Both the position numbers and the translations under genes were made by a program. From Maniola hyperantus (Eukaryota; Arthropoda; Insecta; Lepidoptera; Nymphalidae): a DNA stretch of 64,000 bases. Positions 32,114 through 41,903 of this stretch are shown in pieces; position 1 is the stretch's first letter; every line of letters begins with the position of its first letter. A model generated the notes under the pieces. It saw only the letters and a program-made list of their open reading frames with translations, searched no databases and had not been told where the DNA came from. The stretch spans positions 7,068,001 to 7,132,000 of the forward strand of contig NC_048555.1 in assembly GCF_902806685.2 (NCBI RefSeq), read 5' to 3'.

Positions 32114-32328
32114 GTCTTCAGAAGAGGAACTAAAAGCAAAAATGAAAAGAAGCAACGACGGTGTCACGTGATGTAGAGAGGCAGACCTCAATAGAAATAG
32201 ATTAAGAAATAGTGTTAGTGACTAAAGTGCTATTAACTGACAATTGTCTCATAAATATTAAGTTACAGTGAGTGTAAGTTAACTACAGTCATGGAGTATC
32301 GGAGACGTCTTCTGCTCTACATTTCAAT
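32114..32328 (+). CDS. candidate host exon carrying 5' UTR and start codon
   Basis: A strong acceptor (tttctttcacag, AG at 32112-32113) and donor (GTGAGT from 32329) bound the segment. It contains an ATG at 32291 starting MEYRRRLLLYIS before the donor (12 codons plus two bases). A basic stretch followed by a hydrophobic run resembles the start of a signal peptide or membrane anchor. Two upstream ATGs precede it: a 9-codon frame beginning at about 32141 (MKRSNDGVT) and an ATG directly followed by TAG at about 32172. Unlike the surroundings, this stretch has no recognised repeat. Without the downstream exon the gene cannot be named and a chance arrangement remains possible. Confidence 0.4.
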
Positions 32329-32329
32329 G

Positions 32330-32555
32330 TGAGTATTGAATAACATACAAATCGATTTGGGAGATTAAATTTACAATAGATATCATTTACTAATTAGCTA
32401 CTTACAAGAAACTTTCAGTCTTCTAGTCAAATTTAGAAGTGTATAGCTTTTATTTTTTAATACAGCAAGTGTTCTATCATAGTTAGTACAAGGTGACATT
32501 GAATTTGTTTATATTGAAAATATTACAATAAAACTTAAAGCTATCTTAATTACTG
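32330..32555. other. unrecognised AT-rich spacer
   Basis: Nothing recognised. Confidence 0.5.
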
Positions 32556-32668
32556 TATAAGTCATGCCCGCGTGGAATGATGCCAAGAATACTGGCTTCA
32601 TTTCCTCGCTGAATAGCCAAGCTGATTGATCCTTTGCGAAAAATGAGCCAGCCTTTCTGTCACGATAA
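32556..32668 (-). pseudogene. C-terminal end of restriction-like-endonuclease LINE, fragment
   Basis: The minus-strand frame SISLAIQRGNEASILGIIPR followed by GHDLYSN aligns with residues 250-270 of the 280-codon ORF at 27784-28626. Only the last ~35 codons are present. Confidence 0.7.
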
Positions 32669-32669
32669 G

Positions 32670-33464
32670 ATAAGATGATGATTATTTAATAGTTTATTTT
32701 GATTATTTTACTAATATTATGTCATTCAGTTGATATCGCATCTTGAAGAGGCTACAATGGACATACGTAGACATACGTGGGCCAAGAATGACACCTACAT
32801 CGTCATAATACATAAATAAGTTAATAGGAAATGGTCATCTTAGCCTTAACCTCCTATAAATCAATGCATTTCGCCTTCAACTGTTCAAACAACACTAAAC
32901 TTTTGAAGCTTCTATTGTATCAATTTGGTTTACGATATTTTATATCAATTGAAATTTACCGCTCAGCCATAAACACCAAACAAAACACGTAATGCGGTCG
33001 TAAAATGGATTTAAATCAAATTAATAGCGTCTAACTTATAAAAGCTAACCAAATGGATTGACACTTAACCACTTGACTGTCATATTTTTATTTAATGTTC
33101 CATAATACTTCATCACTTTGTGATGCAACAGATGGTAGTGACAATCTAAAACATTAAAATCCTAATAAATAAACTATTAGATACATCTTGTCGTTACGTT
33201 GGAACTAATTCTCAGATTGAATTTGAAAAGTATGGGTGACTTCGGAATTTATTTGGTATCTGATTTCATTAACTACCTATACATAACAGACACCATGCAG
33301 CAGGACCACAGCAGACATGACTAAATGGTTGCTTTTAAAGCATAAGCATAATTGATTTAGTTGCTTTTTGAAATGCATGCTCGATGCCATGATTGAACGC
33401 TCCACTCCACACACACATGCAATCACAAATTTAAATAATAATAATTGAAAGTGCTATTAAAACA
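32670..33464. other. unrecognised AT-rich region
   Basis: No gene or repeat recognised. Confidence 0.5.
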
Positions 33465-33465
33465 A

Positions 33466-33560
33466 CACACAAACACACACACACACACAAACACAAATAT
33501 AACACACACAGACACATACATACATACACAAGCACGCATGCACGCACACACGCACGACAC
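33466..33560. repeat. compound (CA)n microsatellite
   Basis: Runs of acacacac with interruptions (acacaaacacac, gacacatacatacata, gcacgcatgcacgcacacac). The cysteine/valine or threonine/histidine-rich open frames across it are artefacts. Confidence 0.9.
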
Positions 33561-33591
33561 ATTGCATGCATCTGACTTATTATTACATACA

Positions 33592-33755
33592 GCCACGGTA
33601 ATATTATCATACATCACCGTGATACAGCGATCGAACCCGTGGATCGAACGCAGAAAGTCGTCAAAATGCGATGCAGCATCGATACAGTCGCAAAATCGTC
33701 GGTCTCTGATGCTAAAAAAGCATCTTGTCTGTTATGGCCCTAATACGAGTATCAA
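33592..33755. repeat. mixed MITE ends
   Basis: 33594-33615 (cacggtaatattatcataca) matches the terminal repeat of the element at 38457-38841 with one difference. About 33715-33755 (catcttgtctgttatggccc) resembles the right end at 29890. A block near 33655-33700 resembles 61140-61190. Confidence 0.45.
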
Positions 33756-33759
33756 TGTT

Positions 33760-34415
33760 TTAGAGCTAATTTTATTGTTAAACATTTTATTCTAAATCCA
33801 TTGGAATGGATCTCAGTTTAGAAGCAGAAGAATTTTATAAAGCTCTTAATATATTTTAGTTAATACATTGATTACTCAAGAAAATTCTTACAAATAGGTA
33901 GTAAAACCGTATCAGCGTGGAAGTCAACGAGTCATCAACGTTAGATATCGTGAGCACAAAAAAACTAAACCCGAGTTATCAGTGCCGTATTATCTACAAT
34001 TTCGTAACAATTATCGAACTACTTTCGCTTCCTATTTAGTTTTAAATTGCATAATTGCGTGGTCGATTTATAACGTGCTTTTCGTGGGCGATCCAGATCC
34101 AAATGAATTCGTTTGCAATGACAAAGATCTTTCCTAATTTGTAAAGCTAATGATCCATGGAGGACTAGGCATTTAGCGAACTATAACTCACAGTAAAGTA
34201 AAATTACGCTGTAATTACAGTCGAATTATTATAAACAACTGTCTTAAGTGCTTATTTTATTACTTATTTTTTTATCAAGGCAAAGCTTGAAGGCAAAAGT
34301 TGCATAGAAAAGTCTGAAAGATTGTGCCACACTTTTCAAATTTCAAATTCTAATTTTTGATTATTTCCTAGCACAAGCCTTGCGAGGTAAGATGGTGACA
34401 ATTATTTGACAACCT
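33760..34415. other. unrecognised AT-rich region
   Basis: Nothing recognised. Confidence 0.5.
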
Positions 34416-34417
34416 CC

Positions 34418-34508
34418 CTGGCGCAGAGGTGAGCGCGGTCTTACTAGTGGGAGGCCCCGGGTTCGATTCCCGGCAGGAAATTTATATATATATATATATA
34501 TAAATTTC
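34418..34508 (+). repeat. SINE family B tRNA-like head with adjoining AT palindrome
   Basis: caacctccctggcgcagagg, tgagcgcggtcttactagtg and ggttcgattcccggcagg give clear A- and B-box sequences. Immediately after, aggaaatttatatatat and its mirror (34475-34508) form a perfect palindrome. The SINE body is missing. Confidence 0.65.
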
Positions 34509-34509
34509 C

Positions 34510-35083
34510 TCGAAGTGTAGGTAAAAACACCATAAAAATTATAAAATATAATATTTTTTTCTCCATAGTAACTTTACGACAATCATTATTTATTGTTATT
34601 GTAAAAAATTACAAAAAACTCTTTTTAATTAATTTTTTCTCTTACTAACTATGGTAGTAAGAGAAAAATTATATGTGTGGGACATTTTATTTCCTTTTCA
34701 TTTGTTTGTAATGTTTTGCTAATTCGCCATATTCTTATCGATTGTCATCTGACCTCCGTAACCCATTAAGATTAAATCAGCAAGGTTTCAGATAAGCTCT
34801 CTGTACGTATTGGTACGTATAGAAGTACTTGTGGTGAGAGATCTTTATCGAATATTAGTGACAGTAACCGTGACTAACTGTCACTTAAAAAAAGAAAACT
34901 TGCCTATTCGCTACTATTTTTTTATATTGGTACTGATTCTGAGCACCAATAAATTTTAGAGTATTCGCATCCTCTTCTTACTAATGTAATATGAAAAGGG
35001 CAGACACAGTTTGAACGTTTTAAATTTAATTTTCAGCTGTCATATCTTCTGTACTCTTAAAATAATAACTGATTGAAATAAAA
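34510..35083. other. unrecognised AT-rich region
   Basis: Nothing recognised. Confidence 0.5.
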
Positions 35084-35116
35084 AAACCGGCCAAGTGTGA
35101 GTCAGACTGCGCACTG

Positions 35117-35563
35117 AGATGTCTTCGTTATAATAGCTATCTGCTTGCCAAAAAGTCCGATCCGTCCATCCGTCAGTCTGTCAGCTTTTCTTTTACATAA
35201 GGGTAAAATCTATAGAGCGCACTCTGACTTTGTTTATACTTAAGACGAGTTAAAACGAGACAGACGTATATCTCTTACATAAATCTGTCTCGTTTTAACT
35301 CAATCTTAAGTCTGAGCAAAGTCAAAGTGCGCTCTATAGATATCAGCCCTAGACTTGCTGATGTTCCCGAGGTCGTCCGCGTAGATTTAAGGTTTTAAAA
35401 TCTGTTTGTTTTTTCAGCATTTGAAGTAGCCTATCACTCTCCAGATCTCTTACTATAACCGTGAAAAATAAAAAACCGGCCAAGTGCGAGTCAGGCTCGC
35501 GCACCGAGGGTTCCGTAGTACAATCGTAATTTTTCGAAATTTTGCACGATAAATCAAAAACTA
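35117..35563. repeat. duplicated composite block, copy 1
   Basis: Nearly identical over about 450 bases to 44905-45352. In order it holds a minus-strand Helitron-like fragment (35117-35190), a ~136-bp foldback (35206-35342), a second-family Helitron-like fragment (35345-35470) and the start of a CCGGCCAAGTG repeat (35475 onward). To the left, 35084-35116 is a 33-base scrap of the CCGGCCAAGTG start. Confidence 0.85.
35206..35342. mobile_element. 136-bp foldback element
   Basis: atctatagagcgcactctga... pairs with ...tcaaagtgcgctctatagat. The inner arms agacgagttaaaacgagaca and tgtctcgttttaactcaatc also pair. It leaves a loop of about 20 bases. The second copy is at 44995-45131. Confidence 0.8.
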
Positions 35564-35818
35564 TTATGCATAAAAATAAATAAAATACTTTTTTAGAATG
35601 TACAGGTAAAGCTCGTTCATATGATAGCCCACTCGATATAGTTATCTTACTTTGAAAATTGAAAATAGTAACTATTTGTTCATGAAGACATTTCAATTTT
35701 TTTGTGATAGATATAACCACAAATTCACGGTTCACGGACAGACAGATAGACAAACAACAAAGTGATCCTATAAGTATAAGGGATCCTTTTTTCTTTTTGA
35801 GGTAAGAAACCCTACAAA
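35475..35818 (+). repeat. CCGGCCAAGTGCGAGTC repeat (long family), internal deletion
   Basis: The start ccggccaagtgcgagtcagg and end tttttgaggtaagaaaccct are present, but about 100 bases before the GACA tract (the cagctataagacctacctac region) are missing. The 160-codon antisense frame here is not a gene. Confidence 0.7.
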
Positions 35819-35891
35819 TTGAGACTTGCACGTAGGTTTTCTTTTTGGCCTAAGAAAGAGATTTGAGGAATGCTAACAGAATTTAAGAACC

Positions 35892-36216
35892 ATAATACGC
35901 GACAGGTCGAGATGGCCATCGGACTGGGGACGCCCCGCAAACTCGTACGTCACCCGCGCTAACTCGGTGCGGGCGAGGGCGGGTGCGCGGGGCATCCCCC
36001 CGCCTCATACTTTTTTATTCATGGCATAATCTTGCACCTATATCAAATATTTGAAAAGAGCAACCGCCGAGTTTCTTGCTGGTTCTTCTCGGTAGGAAAG
36101 GCATTCCGAACCAGTGGTAGATGCATCCGACAATTCGAAAGTACTTTTAAAAGTTTATTTGAATAAAAAAGATATTTTTTTACCCCGATTGCCATCTCAA
36201 CCTGTTGCGTATTATA
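35892..36216. mobile_element. GC-rich palindromic MITE, copy 2, with insertion
   Basis: The left part ataatacgcgacaggtcgag to ccccgcctcatac (36010) and the right part ccccgattgccatctcaacc to gcgtattata are contiguous in other copies. A LINE-type tail (36011-36182) separates them. Confidence 0.75.
36011..36182 (+). repeat. CR1/Zenon-like LINE 3' tail inserted in the MITE
   Basis: gagtttcttgctggttcttc, tcggtaggaaaggcattccg, aaccagtggtagatgcatcc and aaaagtttatttgaataaaa form a 3' tail I recognise from lepidopteran CR1 (Zenon-like) LINEs. A minus-strand relative lies at 42565-42700. TAC at both junctions may be a very short target duplication. Confidence 0.6.
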
Positions 36217-36219
36217 CCT

Positions 36220-36510
36220 ATCTGAAAATAATTTTTTTTCTGAACTTTTTCCTAATTATAGTAAAAAGATTTTTCTGGTCTTTTATTTCACGAAACTATC
36301 TCGCGAATAGAAGCTATTAATCAGTGTCTTTCAGTCTGTCGCACAAGAATAGCTCGTTGAAAGTAGTATTGCTTAATACTGAAGGAAAATAAAGCTATTA
36401 TACAGCTTGTAACCAGAACGCTGGAAAAAACGAAGACAGATGATATTATCTACTGAGGATTACTGATATGATACCACGAAAAAAAAACTACATTTTGTAA
36501 AAGTTTACGA
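36220..36510. other. unrecognised AT-rich spacer
   Basis: Nothing recognised. Confidence 0.5.
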
Positions 36511-36514
36511 TATA

Positions 36515-36715
36515 ATCAATGCACAGCTCAAAAGAAACTACTGGACGGATCAGATACGGATTATGGGATTATGTCATAAACTACCATTATACCTACATAA
36601 ATAGTTATATGACTACTTCGGATTGTATTTTCACGTTCTCGGATCTGATGAGTGCGTAATCGTCCCAAGGTAAATTAGTGTAGTCAACGCGGACAAAGTC
36701 GCGGGAATAAGCTAG
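36515..36715 (+). mobile_element. Helitron-like element with internal foreign sequence
   Basis: The left side (atcaatgcacagctcaaaag, actactggacggatcagata) and right side (gtgtagtcaacgcggacaaa, gtcgcgggaataagctag) belong to the (GACT)n Helitron-like family. The middle (about 36600-36665) instead contains cggatctgatgagtgcgtaa, matching the right end of the MITE at 40610-40909. Confidence 0.55.
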
Positions 36716-36759
36716 TTGAAAATAAATTTAAAAAAGTGAGTAGGTACGTAATTTTATAT

Positions 36760-36828
36760 ACACATCTTGTACGATGGTACGGAACACTTTGTTTGCGAGT
36801 GTGGCTCGCACTTGACAGATTGTTTAAA
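36760..36828 (-). repeat. CGGTCAAGTGCGAGTC repeat, terminal fragment
   Basis: catcttgtacgatggtacgg and gtggctcgcacttgacagat match the left end of the short family in reverse (compare 53905-53960). Confidence 0.6.
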
Positions 36829-36829
36829 A

Positions 36830-37190
36830 AGATCATAATAAAATTAGCTCAGTGGACAACATTCCTTAGTGCTTAGAGCATTTCACGGCAGGCAGGGGTG
36901 TCAGAATACCTGTCCCTATTTATTACCTATCTGAATTCTAGAAATCGCAACTGTTAGAGATTTAGCACCATTAAAGATTCATTGAGTTCTAGTTTGATTT
37001 GATGTAATAAATATAAAATTTACTTTTTAAATTTTTAAATACACAATTTAATTTTTTGGGTATGTACAACCGCTACTGCATTGCGACCTGATTATATTTT
37101 AATCTGTCGAGCATAATTATTATGTATCTGTCTCCCTCATATACCTTTTTTTGAAAAAAAAACTATTTCACAATTTTTATTGTCCCCTGT
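36830..37190. other. unrecognised AT-rich region
   Basis: Nothing recognised. Confidence 0.5.
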
Positions 37191-37192
37191 AT

Positions 37193-37292
37193 TTGCTATG
37201 CCACCTACTTACTGTTTACTAAGCTTACACTCATCGCGAGCAATTCACTCTTATCCGTTGAGAAGTTCCATTATCTATCTTCTACTGGATAC
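37193..37292 (-). repeat. TTAACCGACTTC repeat, internal fragment
   Basis: Reverse-complemented it contains ctcaacggataagagtgaat, tgctcgcgatgagtgtaagc and ttagtaaacagtaagtaggt, matching 26998-27075. Confidence 0.65.
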
Positions 37293-37540
37293 AACTGATG
37301 CATATTTGAAAGAGTCAATCAGACTTAAAATGCTTTTAACCTAGACCGTAGGCAAAGCTGTCAATACTAAAGCATGACCTAATCACGCGGTTGCCAAACC
37401 CACCATGACTTCACATCCTAGTAGCACAATGGTCATTAAATTTCCCATAAACCTATTATTCATGTCTCTTCTGGCGTAGCGGAGGCGCTTGGAAGCATAA
37501 TGCCAGGTTCATTTCCTGGCAAATGTTTTTTTTTAAATCG

Positions 37541-38160
37541 AGTCTTTAATCAGTGTTTCCTTCCCGTCCTCACGTATGGTGCTGAAACGTGAACTGACAA
37601 ACGGACATACAAAATCATCATCATCATCATCTTGATCAACCACAACCCATCGCCGGCTCACAACAGAGCACGGGTCTCCTCTCAGAAGGAGAAGGGTTTA
37701 GTCCATAGTCCGCCACGCTGGCCAAGTACGGATTGGCAGACTTCATACACTTGTTAGAACAATAAATACTCTCAGCCATGCCGGTTTCCTAACGATGTTT
37801 TCCTTCACCGTTATAGCAAGTAATATATAATTGCTTAAAATGCAAATAACTCGGAAAAGTTAGAGGTACGATGCTCTTAAAATAACTATGATATTATTAT
37901 AGGTAGGTATAAGATCCAGGTATTAGATATATAATGAGTAGACCCGCAGGAGAATCAAGGTCACTGATATAGCCCAAACCATATTAGCAAGCTGAACTTG
38001 CAGTGGGCAGGCCACGCTTGTTTGTAGAGCTGATTCAGTCGATTCAGCTGAAAAGTCCTAGAGTGGAGACAAGCGTATAGTGCAGCCCCTCTAGCACGAC
38101 GGATCGAACAATGTAAGAGGCTGGATGAGGCAGGTTGAGGGTATGATGTTGCTCATTAGG
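37541..38160 (+). pseudogene. diverged RTE-type LINE interrupted by a SINE
   Basis: 37541-37612 encodes a fragment resembling VLTYGAET, an RTE block after the RT core. After a SINE A copy, 37940-38130 shows aggagaatcaaggtcactga, cagtgggcaggccacgcttg, agagtggagacaagcg, an older relative of the inner RTE at 24422. Many stops are present. Confidence 0.55.
37615..37874 (-). repeat. SINE family A inside an RTE remnant
   Basis: (CATCAT)n tail, atcgccggctcacaacagag, cacgggtctcctctcagaag, cacgctggccaagtacggat and cttaaaatgcaaataactcg. The tRNA-like end is cut off at ttagaggtacgatgctct. Confidence 0.7.
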
Positions 38161-38164
38161 GATA

Positions 38165-38448
38165 GCCTATTTTTAAGCCTATATTAGATGGAATAATCCT
38201 AAGACTAAATAAATAAAGAGATCGTGATCTGATAAAAATAATTGTGGCCGTGAATTTAAGATACCGAATAAAATCAACAGGTTATTATTTTAAACACGTG
38301 TATAAAAATTCCAAAACAAAAACGTTTGTGTAAAGATTTTTATCTCTATAACGATAAACATAAATCGATTCAGTATTGTTTTATTTAGTTATGGTATTTC
38401 GCTTTTATATATATATAGAAGATGTAGCGAATCGATTAAAACTACGCA
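38165..38448. other. unrecognised AT-rich spacer
   Basis: Nothing recognised. Confidence 0.5.
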
Positions 38449-38456
38449 TGTAGTAG

Positions 38457-38841
38457 CACGGTAATGTTATCATACAGTATTGTAACTCGGCCGTATCTTT
38501 GAAATAAATACCTACAGCAGCGCGGTACGTAAACATGCGATAGGGCTGCCCGCCTTTGCAGGTATTTTAAAAAAACTTATCTCTGGATGCGTTCATGTCT
38601 TAAGAATTCATTCAACCAAAAAAAGCACAATATTTCTTACTCGTCATACTAAATATGTACTTGAACTTATTTTAGTGGAAAAATCGCGCGGTTATTATAA
38701 ACAAAACACCATCCGTTCGCCACTGCGGCACAGTCGCGACTGGCAGTGTCCCGAGCACATCCCGAGATCGAGGCGCGTAGGTATAGCTCGCGTTTCGTCC
38801 ATTTGTATGAAGTTGGAATACTGTATGATAATATTACCGTG
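38457..38841. mobile_element. 385-bp MITE with 25-bp TIRs and 7-bp target duplication
   Basis: The left TIR cacggtaatgttatcataca... and right TIR ...tgtatgataatattaccgtg differ at one position over 25 bases. GTAGTAG flanks both sides (38450-38456, 38842-38848). The interior is GC-richer (ctgcggcacagtcgcgactg, cccgagatcgaggcgcgtag). A duplication of 7-8 bases is compatible with an hAT-type transposase, but that is inference. No coding frame. Confidence 0.8.
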
Positions 38842-38849
38842 GTAGTAGT

Positions 38850-39370
38850 AACCTAAGTGTAAATGGATGTTGATGTGTATCTATGAATTTTGATTATAAT
38901 AATATTGTATTTTAGGTACCTATATTGTGTATATTGTTTTATCTATACTTACGTTGTTTTTTTTTTTTTCAAAAATGATTCTTCCAATCAAATTACTGCA
39001 AATGTGGTTTTTGATGAGTAACGGTGCATTTAAAAATTCGCAAATATGAACGCGACTAGTGAAGAACACATTCGTCGTGCCACCGCGCAATGGTGAGATT
39101 GTGCTCAACATGTCTATGAAATTAAGAAGCAATGGCGATTAAGTAAATGCACGATTAACCATGCGCCTAATTAGATAGATAGTCACATAAATTGAATCAA
39201 CACGAAAGAAAGAAACGTAATAGAAGCTAGCAGCCAGAAAAAAGTGGTTTGAAAAAAGTGGCAGATACAAAAAAAAAGATACCTCTACTGAAATAACGGT
39301 TAACTGCTTAGAAGGATGGTTTTAATAGCACTTCTATTTCAATTTGAGCAAGCCTGGACCGAGCAGCCTC
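38850..39370. other. unrecognised AT-rich region
   Basis: Nothing recognised. Confidence 0.5.
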
Positions 39371-39411
39371 GTCTCGTAGCTTGGGGACTTCTCAGCTAGT
39401 GCTTTTCCTCC

Positions 39412-39495
39412 AAAACCTAACTACCACCTACTAAAACTTACTATCAGGTGAGATTGCAGTCAAGGGCTAACTTGTATCTGAATTAAAAAAAAAAA
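39412..39495 (+). repeat. SINE family B, 3' tail only
   Basis: acttactatcaggtgagatt, gcagtcaagggctaacttgt and atctgaatt, then an A-run, is the 3' end of SINE B. Confidence 0.65.
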
Positions 39496-39534
39496 CCGAA
39501 CTAAATTGGGCCATGGCAATTTACCAATGGCAAT

Positions 39535-39745
39535 GGCCGCTTAACACCCTACCGTGCCGCCAAGCGATTTAGCGTTCCGGTACGATGCCGTGTAGAAACC
39601 AAACGGGCATGGGTTTAATAAAAACTGCCATAACCCTTCCAGGTTAGCCCGTTTCCATTTTAGACTGCATCATCACTTAATACCAGGGTGAGATTGCAAG
39701 TCAAGGGCTAACTTGTATATTCAGATGAATTTAAAAAAAATCTAC
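39535..39745 (+). repeat. SINE family B, body and tail
   Basis: ccctaccgtgccgccaagcg, atttagcgttccggtacgat, gtagaaaccaaacgggcatg, gttagcccgtttccatttta and gagattgcaagtcaagggct are intact. It follows the shorter copy at 39412 in the same orientation. Confidence 0.75.
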
Positions 39746-39749
39746 ATTA

Positions 39750-40260
39750 TTTCGCCTCATGGCACGGCGTACCTTATAAATAAACCCACGACTGTCTCTA
39801 GTAAGTATGAACAAAGCTTCAGAGACAAGCAACGATTATAACGGACATTGTTAAAAATATATATACACATTGTATAGATACTTTGTCAAATCGTCAGATA
39901 TTTTATTGCAGTAGATACTAGAATCAAGATACTACATATGACGTAAGGTGGATACAAGTAGTAATAAATTGTATGCCTTCTGACTAGATTCGTTGAATAA
40001 TTCAGATTTTATCACACTGTTTGTGTATGTGAGCGTAAAAAGTTGATTGATTAACTTATATAAAATCGATAAGCAAATTAATTCAGTTGGTTTGAATGAA
40101 CCTTTCAATGGCCGTCATGGGTAGAGTTCAGCTAGTTTTAAAATCTGCCAAATACGACGTAGGTATTTCTCTCTCGCCTAGTTACATTTATTTTGTTCCG
40201 TTTGCGATGCATCTGGATTTGTCGGGTTTGCGGAGATATTTTACAGTGATCAATGACCTC
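39750..40260. other. unrecognised AT-rich region
   Basis: Nothing recognised before the LINE fragment. Confidence 0.45.
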
Positions 40261-40261
40261 T

Positions 40262-40386
40262 TGCATTTTGGTGACAGAGAGGCTGGCAAAGTGTTAACGC
40301 ATATTGCATGCTGCCCTCGCTGTAGTGCGGAAATGCAGCCAATATCCTTGGCAATTGGCATCATTCTACGCGGGCATGACTTTTAG
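40262..40386 (+). pseudogene. C-terminal end of restriction-like-endonuclease LINE, fragment
   Basis: HFGDREAGKVLTHI corresponds to STGDPRAGSYLGQRI at residues 237-251 of the ORF at 27784-28626. After a frameshift, cggaaatgcagccaatatcc encodes GNAANIL. It ends cgcgggcatgactttta. The 96-codon frame here mixes this fragment with unrelated upstream sequence. Confidence 0.6.
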
Positions 40387-40431
40387 ATACTCTAAACCAA
40401 AATCCTGTGTCCTCCTACTCCTTTCTTGGGA

Positions 40432-40535
40432 TGTAAACTATCTCTGTACCAAATTTTTATCAAAATCACGATAGTATTCTGTGACGATAGACAGACACAA
40501 TTTCGCGTTAATAATATTACTTAGTATAGATTATT
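40432..40535 (-). repeat. second Helitron-like family, fragment
   Basis: gggatgtaaactatctctgt, accaaatttttatcaaaatc and gatagacagacacaatttcg match part of the element at 63093-63325. Confidence 0.5.
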
Positions 40536-40609
40536 TAAATTTGAAACGCTCTTACGCTTGAAATTTCTGTTTTTCCGTAAGATATTTTCCATCGGTCGAA
40601 ACGTTTTAG

Positions 40610-40909
40610 GGTGATTACGCACTGCATCCGATCCGAATCCATGAAAATACGCTCCAAAGTAGTAATAGAACTATTTGTATGGTAGCTTACCCACTAGCTT
40701 AAACTTCCGTCATCCGTGAGAATATCTCGGATGTGCCTCAGATTCAAATCGAACATAATATAAAGACGTAAATATGTCAAAGATGTCCACTGAATAGCTT
40801 GGGTTTCGATAAGAGATCGGATAAGTGCGTAAGCAATATTCGAATTCGGTCCGAGTTTTTAATATCCGCATTTTCACGGACTCGGATCGGATAAGTGCGT
40901 GATCGCTCT
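40610..40909. mobile_element. 300-bp MITE with ~40-bp TIRs
   Basis: The left gtgattacgcactgcatccg, atccgaatccatgaaaatac pairs with the right end gcattttcacggactcggat, cggataagtgcgtgatcgc with few mismatches. The interior contains further partial repeats of cggat. The right end also occurs inside the element at 36515-36715. Confidence 0.7.
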
Positions 40910-40911
40910 GT

Positions 40912-41264
40912 CGCTTTCCTTATACTCGTACATTATCTATGACAGCCCTAAACGTAAAAAGAACTCGATGATATAAAGTCAATTAAAGTTTGCAACATTT
41001 TCATAAACAATAGACACAAAATAACATAATAGCATATCGATATCGCAATTACATCATGAGCGAGGCATCATATTCAATTGCACTATTTCAATATTTCAAA
41101 TAGCATTTAATTCAATACAGCCTCGATAGGGAAGGGTATTCCTCTTCCTTATGATCATTTTGATCAAATACTACAAGTTGTTTTCAGTCATTGATGTCAA
41201 TGTTTCTATTGATAGATAGAGTTGAGGCCACATGGACGAAATTGACATCCACATGGATGGTTTG
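40912..41264. other. unrecognised AT-rich region
   Basis: Nothing recognised. Confidence 0.5.
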
Positions 41265-41314
41265 TTTATTAAACCGGCTCGCCCCGACTTCGCACGGGTA
41301 GGCTTATTTATTCA

Positions 41315-41623
41315 TCATCATCATCATGATCAACCCATCGCCGGCTCACTACAGAGCAAGGGTCTCCCTCTCTGAGAGGGGTTTTGGCCATAGTCTACCA
41401 CGCTGGCCATCTGCGGATTGGTAGACTTCACACACCTTTGAGAACATTATGGAGAATTCTCAGGCATGCAGGTTTCATCACGATGTTTTCCTTCACCGTT
41501 AAAGCAAGTGATATTTTATTACTTAAAACCCACATAACTCCGATAAGTTAGAGGTGCATGCCCGGGACCGAACCCCCGACCTCCGATTAGAAGGCGGACG
41601 TCCTAACCACTAGGCTATCACAG
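41315..41623 (-). repeat. SINE family A, full length with target duplication
   Basis: The best-preserved copy. The tRNA-like head on the minus strand has gatagcctagtggttagga (A box), then a Lys/Arg-like anticodon region and gggggttcggtcccgggc (B box). It continues through the body to the (ATG)n tail. The 12-base direct repeat cttatttattca flanks it (41303-41314, 41624-41635), showing retroposition. Confidence 0.85.
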
Positions 41624-41655
41624 CTTATTTATTCAATTACCTATTATTACCTATT

Positions 41656-41889
41656 AAGTGAACCTAGAGTAACTGACATAGCTCAACGGTTTGCGAAGCT
41701 GAAGTGGCAATGGGCAGGGCACATAGTTCGGAAAACCCATAGACGTTGGGGTTTCGAGGTGCTGGAATGGCGACCTCGCACCGGAAGGTGCAGCGTTGGA
41801 AGAGCCTCTACTAGGTGGACGAACGACATCAGACGAGTCGCAGGGAGCCGCGTGATTCAGGCGGCGCAAGACCGTGGCGTGAGGAAGCC
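41656..41889 (+). pseudogene. RTE-type LINE 3' region, cut by a MITE
   Basis: gagtaactgacatagctcaa, gaagtggcaatgggcagggc, gctggaatggcgacctcgca and ctaggtggacgaacgacatc encode the RTE C-terminus. It stops at gcgtgaggaagccc, about 40 bases before the normal stop, next to the GC-rich MITE at 41904. Confidence 0.75.
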
Positions 41890-41903
41890 CCGGCAATCGA
41901 CAC

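Noticed and set aside
33423..33795. cysteine/valine-rich and threonine/histidine-rich frames
   Set aside because: They translate a (CA)n microsatellite.
34418..34485. tRNA gene candidate
   Set aside because: A- and B-box sequences are present, but there is no complete cloverleaf. The sequence equals the SINE B head.
35349..35831. 160-codon minus-strand open frame
   Set aside because: It runs antisense through a CCGGCCAAGTG repeat and a Helitron-like fragment; no protein family resemblance.
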